Below are positions 1 to 8,805 of a stretch of 64,000 nt of DNA, one piece after another (within the stretch, counting starts at the first letter, position 1; each line of letters begins with the position of its first letter). This stretch comes from Sunxiuqinia dokdonensis. Lineage in GTDB: Bacteria; Bacteroidota; Bacteroidia; Bacteroidales; Prolixibacteraceae. The notes beneath the pieces are model-generated. The model ran no database searches. It saw only the letters and a program-made list of their open reading frames with translations, and was not told the origin of the DNA. Location: positions 1-64,000 of the forward strand of contig NZ_LGIA01000023.1 of assembly GCF_001270965.1 (NCBI RefSeq). Reading direction: 5' to 3'. A program made the translations under genes and the position numbers.

Positions 1-39
1 AAAAAAAAAAAAAAAAACTAGACCACCCTCTTCCGATCT
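1..39. other. Sequencing-adapter residue with poly-A at contig end
   Basis: The first 17 bases are all A. Bases 28-39 read CTCTTCCGATCT, which is the 3' end of the standard Illumina adapter; the two bases before it (CC) differ by one from the adapter's CG. Genomic-looking sequence starts at about base 40. This is best read as an untrimmed library artefact at a contig end, not as biology. Confidence 0.85.
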
Positions 40-243
40 ATCCCTTGAAACCAATCACTTACACCAAAGTAAAAGCAGCCCGAAAAAACGGGGAAGCGGC
101 CAACGGCTGCAAAGCAGGAGACCAAACGCACATTTTGCGTAGGATCTAAACTGCACAACTTAATATGCTTTCGGAACTTTTCATCTGAATTGATCGCATT
201 GTCCGACACAATTGCTATCTTTTCGCCAAAAATACCGATCCAC

Positions 244-1290
244 ATGAGTATGTTACTGTTTTATTTGGCCGTGGCCCTGGGGATCTCCTTCTTATGTTCG
301 ATTCTCGAGGCGGTTTTGCTTTCCGTCAATTACTCCTTCATTTATTTAAAGGAGCAGGAAGGAAGCCAGGCGGCCAAAATACTGAAAGACCTGAAAAATA
401 AAATTGACCGTCCGCTGGCGGCCATACTCACCTTGAATACCATTGCGCACACGGTTGGAGCGGCCGGCGTTGGCGCCGAAGCGGTCAAAGTGTTTGGTGC
501 CGCCCACTTTGGCCTAATCTCGGCTGTGCTGACCATCCTCATCCTGGTGCTCTCCGAAATTATACCAAAGACCATTGGAGCCAGTTTTTGGCGCGAGCTT
601 TCCCTGCCTGCAGCACGAGTCATTCATCTGTTGATTATCATCACTTACCCACTAGTACTTTTTTCAGAATTTATTACCCGTGCCGTTTCCAAAAACAAAC
701 CAGAGCAGTCAGTCAGCCGCGAAGAAGTTGCTATGCTGGCTTCGCTGGGGTTGGATGAAGGTATATTTAAGGAGACCGAAAGTAAAATCATCATCAACCT
801 GATTCGGCTGCGCGATATTAAAGTCAAAGAGATCATGACTCCGCGCACCGTCATGCTGGCAGCACCCGACACCATGACTTTATCCAACTTTTTTGGGCAG
901 GAAAGTTTCTTTCAGTTTTCACGGATTCCGATTTACCAGGAAAGTATCGACAAAATTACCGGCTACGTTCTGAAACAGGATGTGATGGAAAAACTGGCTG
1001 CCGGCGCCACCGAAGATTTACTGGCATCACAAAAACGAGAAATTGTGGTTTGCTACGAGAATATTACGGTGCCGGTTCTGTTCGAAAAACTATTATTTAA
1101 CAAAGAACACATCGCCCTGATTATTAATGAATATGGTGGAACAGAAGGATTGGTAACCATGGAAGACGTCATGGAAACCATCCTGGGGTTGGAGATTACG
1201 GACGAAAAAGATATTCAGACGGATATGCAACAGCTCGCCCGCGACCGCTGGGCCAAACGGACGAAAGATATCAATATTGGTCACGAGTGA
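244..1290 (+). CDS. CNNM-domain (DUF21) / CBS-pair membrane protein, CorC/HlyC-like
   Basis: A 348-residue inner-membrane protein of the CNNM (DUF21) plus CBS family, whose members are linked to divalent-cation (Mg/Co) efflux. The N-terminal ~150 residues hold hydrophobic segments, including the LEAVLLSV stretch and an SEIIPKTIG motif typical of CNNM. Two CBS motifs follow: one starting near KEIMTPRTVM and one ending in NEYGGTEGLVTMEDVMETILG. The protein stops shortly after the second CBS, so the C-terminal CorC_HlyC domain of longer homologues is absent. A TTG-initiated extension exists from 190, but the ATG at 244 lies directly before the first membrane helix and was chosen. The transported ion cannot be told from sequence. 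Confidence 0.9.
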   Translation: MSMLLFYLAVALGISFLCSILEAVLLSVNYSFIYLKEQEGSQAAKILKDLKNKIDRPLAAILTLNTIAHTVGAAGVGAEAVKVFGAAHFGLISAVLTILILVLSEIIPKTIGASFWRELSLPAARVIHLLIIITYPLVLFSEFITRAVSKNKPEQSVSREEVAMLASLGLDEGIFKETESKIIINLIRLRDIKVKEIMTPRTVMLAAPDTMTLSNFFGQESFFQFSRIPIYQESIDKITGYVLKQDVMEKLAAGATEDLLASQKREIVVCYENITVPVLFEKLLFNKEHIALIINEYGGTEGLVTMEDVMETILGLEITDEKDIQTDMQQLARDRWAKRTKDINIGHE

Positions 1291-1454
1291 TTGGTTATTG
1301 TATGGGCGCCATGCCAGGAGCCTCCAGCCCTTATGATCTGTGGATTCGGCGTTTTTGAGAAAACAGAATCCGAGCTTGGGAAACCTTCTGCCCCAAAGTA
1401 CAGCTTTCCCATATTTTTTGTTCTTTTGTGGCATTAAAATCAATTTATTGTGCA

Positions 1455-2201
1455 ATGAAAAATGTGCTTGGATATTTGCTGACACCCGTGTACCTACTGG
1501 TTTTTGGCTTGTTGCTGTTGGTGTTTCACCCCGTACAAATGCTTTGCCGCCGACTGGGTGGTTATCATCCGCGAAAAAAGGCGGTCGACATACTCAACTT
1601 CTTGCTTATCTACAGTTTGTCAATCATGGGCTGCCGGATTCGTTTCCGGGGCTTTGAATTGCTCCCTGAGGGACGCCCTTTGATCATTGTATCCAACCAT
1701 CAAAATACCCTGGATATTCCACCCATCGTTTGGGGTTTTCGCAAGCATCATCCCAAGTTTGTGTCGAAGCAGGAACTGGGCAAAGGCATTCCCAGTATTT
1801 CGTATAACCTCAGGCACGGGGGCTCGGCTTTAATTGACCGTAAAAACGGGCGCCAATCAATTGTGGAAATTACCCGCCTGGGAAAACACATCGAAAAAGA
1901 AAACTACGCTGCCAGCATCTTCCCCGAAGGAACACGGAGCAAAACCGGGCGTGTAAAAACCTTCCAACCTGCCGGAATTGCCAGCCTGTTGCGGGCAGCT
2001 CCATCGGCCATCATCGTGCCTTTTGTGATTGACGGCAACTTTGAGCTGATGCCCAAAGGCTACTATCCCATGACTTTTGGAACACCACTGACCTACACCG
2101 TTTTGCCGCCAATCGATCCGGCAGGACGCGACGTGAAAGAACTAACCTTGGAGGTTGAACAGCAAATCAAAAAACACTTGGGACAGGAGATTGAGGGATA
2201 G
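1455..2201 (+). CDS. plsC: 1-acyl-sn-glycerol-3-phosphate acyltransferase (PlsC family)
   Basis: A 248-residue membrane-associated acyltransferase predicted to acylate lysophosphatidic acid to phosphatidic acid in phospholipid synthesis. It has an N-terminal hydrophobic anchor (about residues 5-35). The catalytic HX4D box is NHQNTLD and the acceptor-binding motif is FPEGTRSKTG. Length fits the PlsC family. The ATG at 1455 was preferred over a GTG at 1428 because the extension adds nothing recognisable. It lies 164 bp after the CNNM gene on the same strand. A second, more divergent member of the superfamily sits at 54151-54759 in the carotenoid operon, so this copy is the better candidate for the housekeeping enzyme. 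Confidence 0.9.
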   Translation: MKNVLGYLLTPVYLLVFGLLLLVFHPVQMLCRRLGGYHPRKKAVDILNFLLIYSLSIMGCRIRFRGFELLPEGRPLIIVSNHQNTLDIPPIVWGFRKHHPKFVSKQELGKGIPSISYNLRHGGSALIDRKNGRQSIVEITRLGKHIEKENYAASIFPEGTRSKTGRVKTFQPAGIASLLRAAPSAIIVPFVIDGNFELMPKGYYPMTFGTPLTYTVLPPIDPAGRDVKELTLEVEQQIKKHLGQEIEG

Positions 2202-2539
2202 ATGATTGATTATTGGTCATTGGTCATTAGATCATTAGTCATTTAACTGTCATTCGTCGCTGGTTGAACTTGAAACTCGAAACTTCACGAGCTCGTCATT
2301 CGATCATTAGTCATTTGATAGTCATTGATGGCCATTTAATTGTCATTCGTCGCTGGCTGAACTTGAAACTTGGAACTCGAAACTTTACGAGCTCGTCATT
2401 AGCTAATTGGTGATTGGATGATGAGTTGGTGGGACAGTCAACCAGGCCTGTGCGAACAATTTCGATGTTACACGCTTTTAATGGTAGGCATTCGCCCAAT
2501 GGCGTTCAGTCGAAGACTCATCATTAAAACCACAAGCAA
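2202..2539. repeat. Intergenic region with imperfect duplicated unit
   Basis: This 338-bp gap holds no convincing gene. Bases 2230-2300 and 2302-2400 are imperfect copies of one unit: both start GATCATTAGTCATTT, share CATTCGTCGCTGG, and end ACGAGCTCGTCATT. The second copy carries an extra insert of about 25 bp. Short TCATT/GTCATT words recur through the region. It may be a remnant of a dispersed intergenic repeat family. Confidence 0.7.
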
Positions 2540-2749
2540 ATGAAAACAAAAGAGTACAGCAACGGAGAAATCACGATTTTATGGAAGCCGGATCGATGTA
2601 TCCATTCCGGTGTTTGTGTTAAAACATTGCCTAAGGTTTACAAGCCGATAGAACGACCGTGGATTCAAATTGAAAATGCCACATCGCAGGAGTTGATTGA
2701 TCAGGTTGCCCAATGCCCTTCGGGAGCTTTAAGCATCAAAGGACATTAG
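2540..2749 (+). CDS. Divergent 4Fe-4S mono-cluster protein (YjdI family)
   Basis: A 69-residue protein resembling the divergent mono-cluster ferredoxin family of E. coli YjdI (PF06902-like). Three cysteines are visible in the motif region: C near HSGVC, an upstream C in PDRCIHSG, and one in AQCPSGAL. The CX5C plus CP spacing suits a single Fe-S cluster rather than a classical CX2CX2CX3CP ferredoxin. The next gene (3 bp downstream) encodes a YjdJ-like GNAT protein, reproducing the yjdI-yjdJ pair of E. coli. The electron-transfer partner is unknown. Confidence 0.85.
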   Translation: MKTKEYSNGEITILWKPDRCIHSGVCVKTLPKVYKPIERPWIQIENATSQELIDQVAQCPSGALSIKGH

Positions 2750-2752
2750 CCC

Positions 2753-3037
2753 ATGGCCGAAATCAGACAGGAAGACCATGGCAAAAAGGGACGCTTCGTG
2801 ATTTACGAAGATGGGGAGCTAGCCGGGGAAATGACTTACACCTGGGCCGGGGAATCGCGGTTCATCATTGACCATACCGGAGTAGACGAACGCTATGGCG
2901 GCAAAGGGTTTGGCAAACAACTGGTGATGGAAGCGGTAGCGTATGCCCGTCAAAAAGGAATCAAAATTTTGCCACTCTGCCCCTTCGCAAAAAGGGTATT
3001 TGACAAAGAACCAAAGCTTGCGGACGTCAGGTTTTGA
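2753..3037 (+). CDS. Small GNAT-fold N-acetyltransferase (YjdJ family)
   Basis: A 94-residue single-domain GNAT-like protein of the short YjdJ type (PF14542-like). The acetyl-CoA-binding segment is seen around DERYGGKGFGKQLV, followed by a conserved LCPFAKRVF stretch typical of this subfamily. It starts at the ATG at 2753, 3 bp after the ferredoxin stop, and is probably cotranscribed with it. The acceptor substrate is not known for the family. The convergent export operon ends 43 bp away. Confidence 0.88.
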   Translation: MAEIRQEDHGKKGRFVIYEDGELAGEMTYTWAGESRFIIDHTGVDERYGGKGFGKQLVMEAVAYARQKGIKILPLCPFAKRVFDKEPKLADVRF

Positions 3038-3080
3038 ATGACCACCAAGCCTTTCTGGCACACAACCAGGCACTTCGCCA

Positions 3081-3797
3081 CTAAATAAACCGCTCCCGTT
3101 TTTGTAGATTGAACAATCCGTAGAGAATAAATACCAGCGTTCCGGCCACCAGGAAAATTCGGTTTTTCAGGGCAATGCCTTCCCAAATCATCTCATTCAT
3201 GTTGCGTGGCGGGTTAAACGGGTTCATGAAAATATTCCACATGGTCCGTTCCGTTGCTTCACTAATAATAAGCAGAAAAACACCAAGAATGACCATGACA
3301 ACGGCTGTTCCGTTTCCATTTTTAATGATGGTGGAAAACATAAAAGCCATGCCTCCCAAAAAGAATACCGGGAACATCAGCTGTCGGGTCATTTCGAACA
3401 GGTTAACCGGTGTGAGGAATATGTAGCTGATACCGGCAAAGCCAATGAGCAGCAAAAAGACCAACACGAAGACCAGCACCAAACGCACCAGCCAAACTTT
3501 GTAGCGGTAGTCGGGGATGCCAAACAAGATTTCCAAAATCCCGGCGTCCAGATCATTTTGAATGCCAAAGGTCATCGGGTAAAAGATGAGCAAAATAGCC
3601 GGGAAAAGCAGGGTGTCGTACACAAACTCTTCATCGGGCAGCTCGCCGTTCCACACCGCCATGATGGCCACAAAAGCGAAAAAGGCAAAAGCCGCCAGCA
3701 AAAACCAGATAAAACGACCCCCGAATATGATCCGGAAATTGTATTGGATCATCTTTCCAACAAGGTTCAATGTATTTTTTAGTTTGAGTGTGTTCAT
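3081..3797 (-). CDS. ABC-2-type transporter permease, last gene of the export operon
   Basis: A 238-residue integral membrane protein with about six predicted helices (roughly residues 28-50, 65-85, 105-130, 140-160, 165-185 and 215-232), typical of ABC-2 permeases. It contains no ATPase domain. It is the last gene of the minus-strand operon, directly after the RND-ABC fusion. The fusion's C-terminal ATPase lacks another obvious permease, so this protein is its natural partner (inference). A palindromic repeat pair fills the 130-bp gap between them. The exported substrate cannot be predicted. Confidence 0.85.
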   Translation of the reverse strand: MNTLKLKNTLNLVGKMIQYNFRIIFGGRFIWFLLAAFAFFAFVAIMAVWNGELPDEEFVYDTLLFPAILLIFYPMTFGIQNDLDAGILEILFGIPDYRYKVWLVRLVLVFVLVFLLLIGFAGISYIFLTPVNLFEMTRQLMFPVFFLGGMAFMFSTIIKNGNGTAVVMVILGVFLLIISEATERTMWNIFMNPFNPPRNMNEMIWEGIALKNRIFLVAGTLVFILYGLFNLQKRERFI

Positions 3798-3832
3798 GTT
3801 GTTCGCAATGATTGGTATTAATTGATCAAGTC

Positions 3833-3892
3833 ATCCTGAACATGTTTCAGGATCTCATCACTCTGAAACAGATTCCGAAACAAGTTCGGAAT
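3833..3892. repeat. Paired palindromic (REP/BIME-like) element inside the operon
   Basis: Two stem-loops lie in the gap between the fusion gene and the last permease. One is ATCCTGAA (3833-3840) with TTCAGGAT (3846-3853). The other is ATTCCGAA (3872-3879) with TTCGGAAT (3885-3892). The pair is flanked by GTCAT on the left and ATGAC on the right, so the whole element is itself an inverted arrangement. Similar palindromes are common in Bacteroidota intergenic regions. Its position could stabilise mRNA or reduce expression of the last gene. Confidence 0.75.
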
Positions 3893-3927
3893 GACTCCTC
3901 TTAAACTCAGGCAATAATATCGCCCCA

Positions 3928-6900
3928 TTATTTCAAATCCTTTATCAAACACAAATAAGCATCTTCCAGCACCGGCTTGGCCATGATGGCTCCATCAGCC
4001 GGCTTTTTGTGGCTCAGCATCCGTACCCGGATATTGTCGCCCACCCGCATGTGATGGGTTACCATGTGCTTGTTCGGCATTTTATCGAAGTCGGACGCAG
4101 GCACATCATACTGCCAGACCAGATTATCGGCCAGGTTCACCATGTCGATCGGTGTGCCGTGATATTTCACCTGTCCCCGGTTGATCACCGCTACCTGGTT
4201 GCACGAGCTCGAAATGTCTTCGATAATGTGCGTTGAGAAAATGACGATGCGCTCGCGGCTCAGCTCAACCAGCAGGTTCCGGAACCGGATGCGTTCGCGC
4301 GGATCAAGGCCAGCCGTGGGTTCATCCACCACCAAAATCTTGGGCAGGTGAAGCAGAATTTGTGCAATACCGATGCGCTGTTTCATTCCGCCGGAGAAGG
4401 AGCCAATTTTATCGCCCCGCTTTTCCCACATGTGTACCGCCTTCAGAACATACTCAATTCGCTCGCGCCGTTCTTTCGCATCCGTCAGGCCTTTTAGCAA
4501 CGCCTGATAATCCAGAAACTCCTGGGCGGGCATGGCTTCGTAGGTTCCAAACTCCTGCGGCAGGTAACCGATCAGGCCTTGCAGCTCTTCGCGCTTTTCC
4601 TGTGTATCAATCCCGTTGATCCAGACCTTGCCGTAGCTCTGTTCAAAAATTCCGCAGATGATCCGCATCATGGTCGACTTGCCCGCGCCATTGGGCCCCA
4701 ACAAGCCAAACATGCCGGTACCAATTTCGAGCGAAACGCCATTCAGCGCTTTAAACGGAACCTTACGCTTGCCAATCACCGGAATCTGTTTCACCAATCG
4801 CAAAGTTGCTCTTCTGAGGTTTCCAAAGCGCCCGGTGATACGGTCAATGTTCACTTTTTCTTCATACAATCGTTTGGCTGTAACTGAAATCAGCAAAGCC
4901 AGGTACCACAACACCGCAAAAGCGACGACAAACCCAATGAAGTCGGTTTTCTTCCAAAGAATAAATAATTCGACCAAAGGTAACAGCCAGTACAAAAACA
5001 GTATTGCATATTTCTGAATCAACTTATAAACACCTTTTTTGCTTACTGCATGCCGGTGATCCAGGTAAATGGCCACTGGTTTCCATATCTGGTTGAGATA
5101 CAAGTAAATCATGACCAGCATAAAACTGATCCAAAATACCGAACTCAAAAAGAAAAAGGTAAAATAGATCATGAAAGCCAGCAAGGGCAATTGCCAGATA
5201 AGTTGATCAAATTCTTTAATGGAGTGGTAATCCTTTTCCAGTCCTGCCCGGCGCCGGATATTCAAACCACCGGCCCACTCGCGTGAAAAACGTCCCGGAC
5301 GATCATAAATTTTCACCAGGTTTTGAATGACAATATGAACCCGTTCGTCGGGTGCAACCAGTCGGGTTCCCGCTTTTTTCAGGCTATTCAACACAAACCA
5401 GGTGACTCCCGGAATCAGCACCACGGCTAACACCGTATCGAGCAACTGCCAGGTCAGCTCATCTACTTCAATATAAATCATGGCCAAGGTGCCCGCCATG
5501 GCAGCAATCTGGAACACCTTTAATTTCCAGTCCAACTGGTTGAACCACTCCAGCGCACTTTCGAGCCCCGAATAAAATGTCGGGATAAAAATGAGTGTCA
5601 GCACGGTGCTCAGCGCCAGTCCGCCAATGACAATGATGGCAAACGGAGCTCCAATCACACTCACATATTCAGCTTGGCCCATAGCCAGCGGCACCATCGC
5701 AACAATGGTGGTAATGGTGGTAATCAGGATGGGGCGAACGCGCGACAAGCCGGCAGTCATCAAGGCACGCGGACGCCGGTAGCCCTGCTTACGTAATATA
5801 TTGCTGTAGTCGATCAGAATAATGCCATTGTTGACCACCACGCCCAACAGGATCAGGAAGCCAATCATGGTGTTGGCATTGAACAGGCTGTTGCCCGTCA
5901 GGATTAGCGCCAACAGCGAGCCGATGGCAGCCAGCGGAATGGAAAACAGCAAGACAAATGGTGTGGCAAACGACTCAAACACCGAAGCCAGAATCATAAA
6001 AATAAGGATGATGGCCGCCAGAATCAGGAATTTAAATTCGCCCAGATCATCCTCTTCATGAATAACTTCGGCCGCCACGCCCGCCGGAAAATTATACGAA
6101 GCAATCAGTTCATCAATCTCGAAGCGGTACGATTCCAGCAGTTCGTTTGACTGCCGGGCTTCATCAATCAGGCTGTAGGTTATTTCAATTTGCTTTTCCT
6201 GGTTCACCCGGTTAATACCGGCCAATCCCCGGGCGTAAACCAATTGGGTGAATTTTTGCAGGTCGTGTAAACCGCCTGCCGCATCGCTCACCTGCAGCAC
6301 CTTCAAATCGTCCATGGTTCGGGGCGGCTCTTCTTCCAAAGGATCTTGCTCGCCTTGCCGAATGATGATTTCGTATTCATCGAGCCCTTGGTTAAACTGT
6401 ACGCCCGTTGAAATTTCGCCTGAAAAAGAGTTCAGCTCACTGGTGACCTGATTCATGTTGATGTTGTACTCGGTCATCAGCAAAGGATCAAACAACATGT
6501 GCACTTCCGGCCTGTTGTCGGACACGTTGAGCCGCACGCGGTTGATAAATTCAAGTTCATCCAAAAAGTATTCAATGTCTTCCGCTACGGTTTGCATCAT
6601 CTCAAAATCCTGCCCCTTCAGCACCACTTTCTCCTCGTTGCTGCCAATCCCCAACAGGCGCTGAAAATTGCCCATCATGTTACGTCCGCCGCCAAAGCCG
6701 CCGCCACCTCCGCCTCCGGAGCTACTTTGCTCGAAGGAGATTTCAGCCGCACCAACGTTTCTGGTCAGCTCGCCCACCACCGATTTAATCTCAGCAAAAT
6801 TTCGTCCATCAATCTTTTCAAAATCTTCCAATAGTTTTACAGTGACCACCGCCTCTTCCTCTTCAATCGTGCTAATCACATCCTGTTTTTCTTTCAGGTC

Positions 6901-8646
6901 GGCCAGCTTTTCTTCAATCTTACTCACCGTTTCATCGGTCGTTTCAAGGCTTGAGCCCGAAGGCATAGTAATATACAGGTGAATCTGATCTTCTTCCACC
7001 TCCTGCAAGGAGCTGACGCTGATCGCCAAACTACCAAATACCGTGATAAAAAAGATGACGACTGCTCCGATAATCGTTCCGGCAGGATTGCGCATGCACG
7101 ACTTGAGCAGCAACAGGTACACCTGCACCATCCGGTTGTTGGTGGTTACTTTTTCAAACGAAATGGCCTTGCCACTTTTCCGTTTCAGAATGAAGTGAAT
7201 AGCCATGGGCACAAACAGCAGTGCCACGACCAGCGAAACGAGCAAGGTCGAAATGATGGAAACCCCTACGTTTTTGCCCAGCATTTCAATCATGAAATTG
7301 GTGGAGAAAACAAAGGGCAAAAACACGGTAATGGTGGTCAGTGTGGCCGCCACGATTGATCGCCACACCTCGGTGGTTCCTTGGGTGACGGCCGAGTCCG
7401 GTTCCATCCCCTTACCCGCCAGCCGGTATATATTTTCGAGCACCACCACACTGTTGTCGAGCAACATACCAATAGCCAGCGCCATACCCACCAGCGTCAG
7501 GCTGTTTAAAGTGATATCATAAGCGTAAAATAAGTTGAAAGCAGTAAACACCGACACGGGAATGGCCAGCGCGATGAAGGCGACAATGCGAATATTTTTC
7601 AGAAACATCCAGAGCACAAACACGGCCATCAATCCACCAACCAATGCCAGGTTGATGATCTGGTCGATATTTTTCTCCATGGTTTCGGCCGAATTATCCT
7701 GAACAAACAGTTCGACATCCTTACGGGCCAGCTTCTCATTGAGTCGTTCTACCAGCTCCAACGTCTTATGCGACAGTTCAATCTGGTTGGCCTGCGAGTC
7801 GTTAATCAGGCGAATGGTCACCGCATCCTGCCCGTTCACGCGGCTGTAGCTGGTTTCTTCTTTCACCCCAAACCGAACGTTGGCAATATCTTTTAACAAG
7901 ATGGGGCCTTCGGCAACCACCAGGTTTTCCAGATCACTCACCTGATCATACTCGGCGGTAACATGGACAAAGTAATGCTTTTCCTTTTCTTTCACAGCAC
8001 CCACATAGGTGCGCGATTGGGAGTTTTGCGACAGCAGTGAACGCACCTGCCCCGGGGTAATATTATAAGCTTCGCAGGCCTCCATATTCAAAATCACTTC
8101 AATGGATTTTTCCTGCCCGCCAAACACATTCACACCGGCAATGCCATCCAGGTTTTCCAGGGCGGGTGCAATATCCTCATCAGCGATGTTTCTGATCCGG
8201 TCAACACCGCCACTGCCGCGCGCTTGCAGCTCCATAAACTGGTTGCTCATTTGCGACAGGTCCACCCGGTTCACGCTCACCTGGACTCCTTCGGGCAAGC
8301 TCCCTTGTATCTCATTGATTTTTTCCTGAAGTTTGAGATAGGCGAAACTGAAATCAACTCCTTTCTGGTAGTAAACAACCACGGTTCCCATGCGGGAGGT
8401 GATATTCGACTCGAGCGACTCGATGCCTTCGAGCGTTCCCACCGCACCTTCAATGGGAACGACCACCTGATTTTCGAGGTACTCCGGATCGGCTTCCTGG
8501 TTTGAAACAGCCTGAACAAACAGGAACGGGAGCTCTGCGTTGGGCAACAGCTCCACACCCAGTTGTTTATAAGAGACGTAGCCCAGCAGGGTTAGTCCTA
8601 TAAACAACATGCTGATCAGGGTCTTTCTATCGATTATAAATTTCAT
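3928..8646 (-). CDS. RND efflux permease fused to an ABC ATPase domain
   Basis: A single 1572-residue reading frame joining two transporter classes. Residues ~1-1035 form an AcrB/HAE1-like RND pump: N-terminal helix, two large periplasmic loops, two six-helix blocks, and a TM4 motif with D397-N398 (LLDNSVVV), keeping the first proton-relay aspartate. Residues ~1040-1280 add several extra hydrophobic segments not found in normal RND pumps. Residues ~1282-1572 are a complete ABC ATPase: Walker A GPNGAGKST (K1323), Q-loop LPQEFG, signature FSGGMKQ, Walker B VVDEPTAGLD (E1442), and H-loop STHI. A poly-Gly stretch lies at ~640-658. ATG 8646 was chosen over GTG 8685 because RND pumps usually begin MKFIIDRK-like. 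The ATPase domain closely resembles the stand-alone ATPase at 17840-18733. Confidence 0.9.
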   Translation of the reverse strand: MKFIIDRKTLISMLFIGLTLLGYVSYKQLGVELLPNAELPFLFVQAVSNQEADPEYLENQVVVPIEGAVGTLEGIESLESNITSRMGTVVVYYQKGVDFSFAYLKLQEKINEIQGSLPEGVQVSVNRVDLSQMSNQFMELQARGSGGVDRIRNIADEDIAPALENLDGIAGVNVFGGQEKSIEVILNMEACEAYNITPGQVRSLLSQNSQSRTYVGAVKEKEKHYFVHVTAEYDQVSDLENLVVAEGPILLKDIANVRFGVKEETSYSRVNGQDAVTIRLINDSQANQIELSHKTLELVERLNEKLARKDVELFVQDNSAETMEKNIDQIINLALVGGLMAVFVLWMFLKNIRIVAFIALAIPVSVFTAFNLFYAYDITLNSLTLVGMALAIGMLLDNSVVVLENIYRLAGKGMEPDSAVTQGTTEVWRSIVAATLTTITVFLPFVFSTNFMIEMLGKNVGVSIISTLLVSLVVALLFVPMAIHFILKRKSGKAISFEKVTTNNRMVQVYLLLLKSCMRNPAGTIIGAVVIFFITVFGSLAISVSSLQEVEEDQIHLYITMPSGSSLETTDETVSKIEEKLADLKEKQDVISTIEEEEAVVTVKLLEDFEKIDGRNFAEIKSVVGELTRNVGAAEISFEQSSSGGGGGGGFGGGRNMMGNFQRLLGIGSNEEKVVLKGQDFEMMQTVAEDIEYFLDELEFINRVRLNVSDNRPEVHMLFDPLLMTEYNINMNQVTSELNSFSGEISTGVQFNQGLDEYEIIIRQGEQDPLEEEPPRTMDDLKVLQVSDAAGGLHDLQKFTQLVYARGLAGINRVNQEKQIEITYSLIDEARQSNELLESYRFEIDELIASYNFPAGVAAEVIHEEDDLGEFKFLILAAIILIFMILASVFESFATPFVLLFSIPLAAIGSLLALILTGNSLFNANTMIGFLILLGVVVNNGIILIDYSNILRKQGYRRPRALMTAGLSRVRPILITTITTIVAMVPLAMGQAEYVSVIGAPFAIIVIGGLALSTVLTLIFIPTFYSGLESALEWFNQLDWKLKVFQIAAMAGTLAMIYIEVDELTWQLLDTVLAVVLIPGVTWFVLNSLKKAGTRLVAPDERVHIVIQNLVKIYDRPGRFSREWAGGLNIRRRAGLEKDYHSIKEFDQLIWQLPLLAFMIYFTFFFLSSVFWISFMLVMIYLYLNQIWKPVAIYLDHRHAVSKKGVYKLIQKYAILFLYWLLPLVELFILWKKTDFIGFVVAFAVLWYLALLISVTAKRLYEEKVNIDRITGRFGNLRRATLRLVKQIPVIGKRKVPFKALNGVSLEIGTGMFGLLGPNGAGKSTMMRIICGIFEQSYGKVWINGIDTQEKREELQGLIGYLPQEFGTYEAMPAQEFLDYQALLKGLTDAKERRERIEYVLKAVHMWEKRGDKIGSFSGGMKQRIGIAQILLHLPKILVVDEPTAGLDPRERIRFRNLLVELSRERIVIFSTHIIEDISSSCNQVAVINRGQVKYHGTPIDMVNLADNLVWQYDVPASDFDKMPNKHMVTHHMRVGDNIRVRMLSHKKPADGAIMAKPVLEDAYLCLIKDLK

Positions 8647-8683
8647 CAGTAAATAATTTGTTTTCAGTGGTCTGATGGAACTC

Positions 8684-8734
8684 ACATGTTGCTGAAAATT
8701 ATTTTCACTAGTGTTTATGTGCGGAGCAACATGT
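8684..8734. promoter_or_regulatory. Stem-loop in the gap before the RND-ABC fusion gene
   Basis: The 159-bp gap between the two RND genes contains perfect 10-bp inverted arms, ACATGTTGCT at 8684-8693 and AGCAACATGT at 8725-8734, separated by 31 bases. On the transcribed minus strand this forms a hairpin 38 bases before the chosen ATG at 8646. It lacks a T-run, so an intrinsic terminator is unlikely. It could be an mRNA-processing or stabilising structure or a protein-binding site. Confidence 0.55.
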
Positions 8735-8805
8735 TCGTTTCATTGGTCTATTTCCTATTTAGCTGTTTACCATCTACAAACTGTAAATCGCAAATGAGCA
8801 AATCG

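Noticed and set aside
18-245. 75-residue minus-strand frame at the left end
   Set aside because: It runs into adapter and poly-A sequence and has no recognisable protein pattern.
1093-1485. 130-residue minus-strand frame across the CNNM-plsC gap
   Set aside because: Mostly antisense to the CBS region and without any family pattern.
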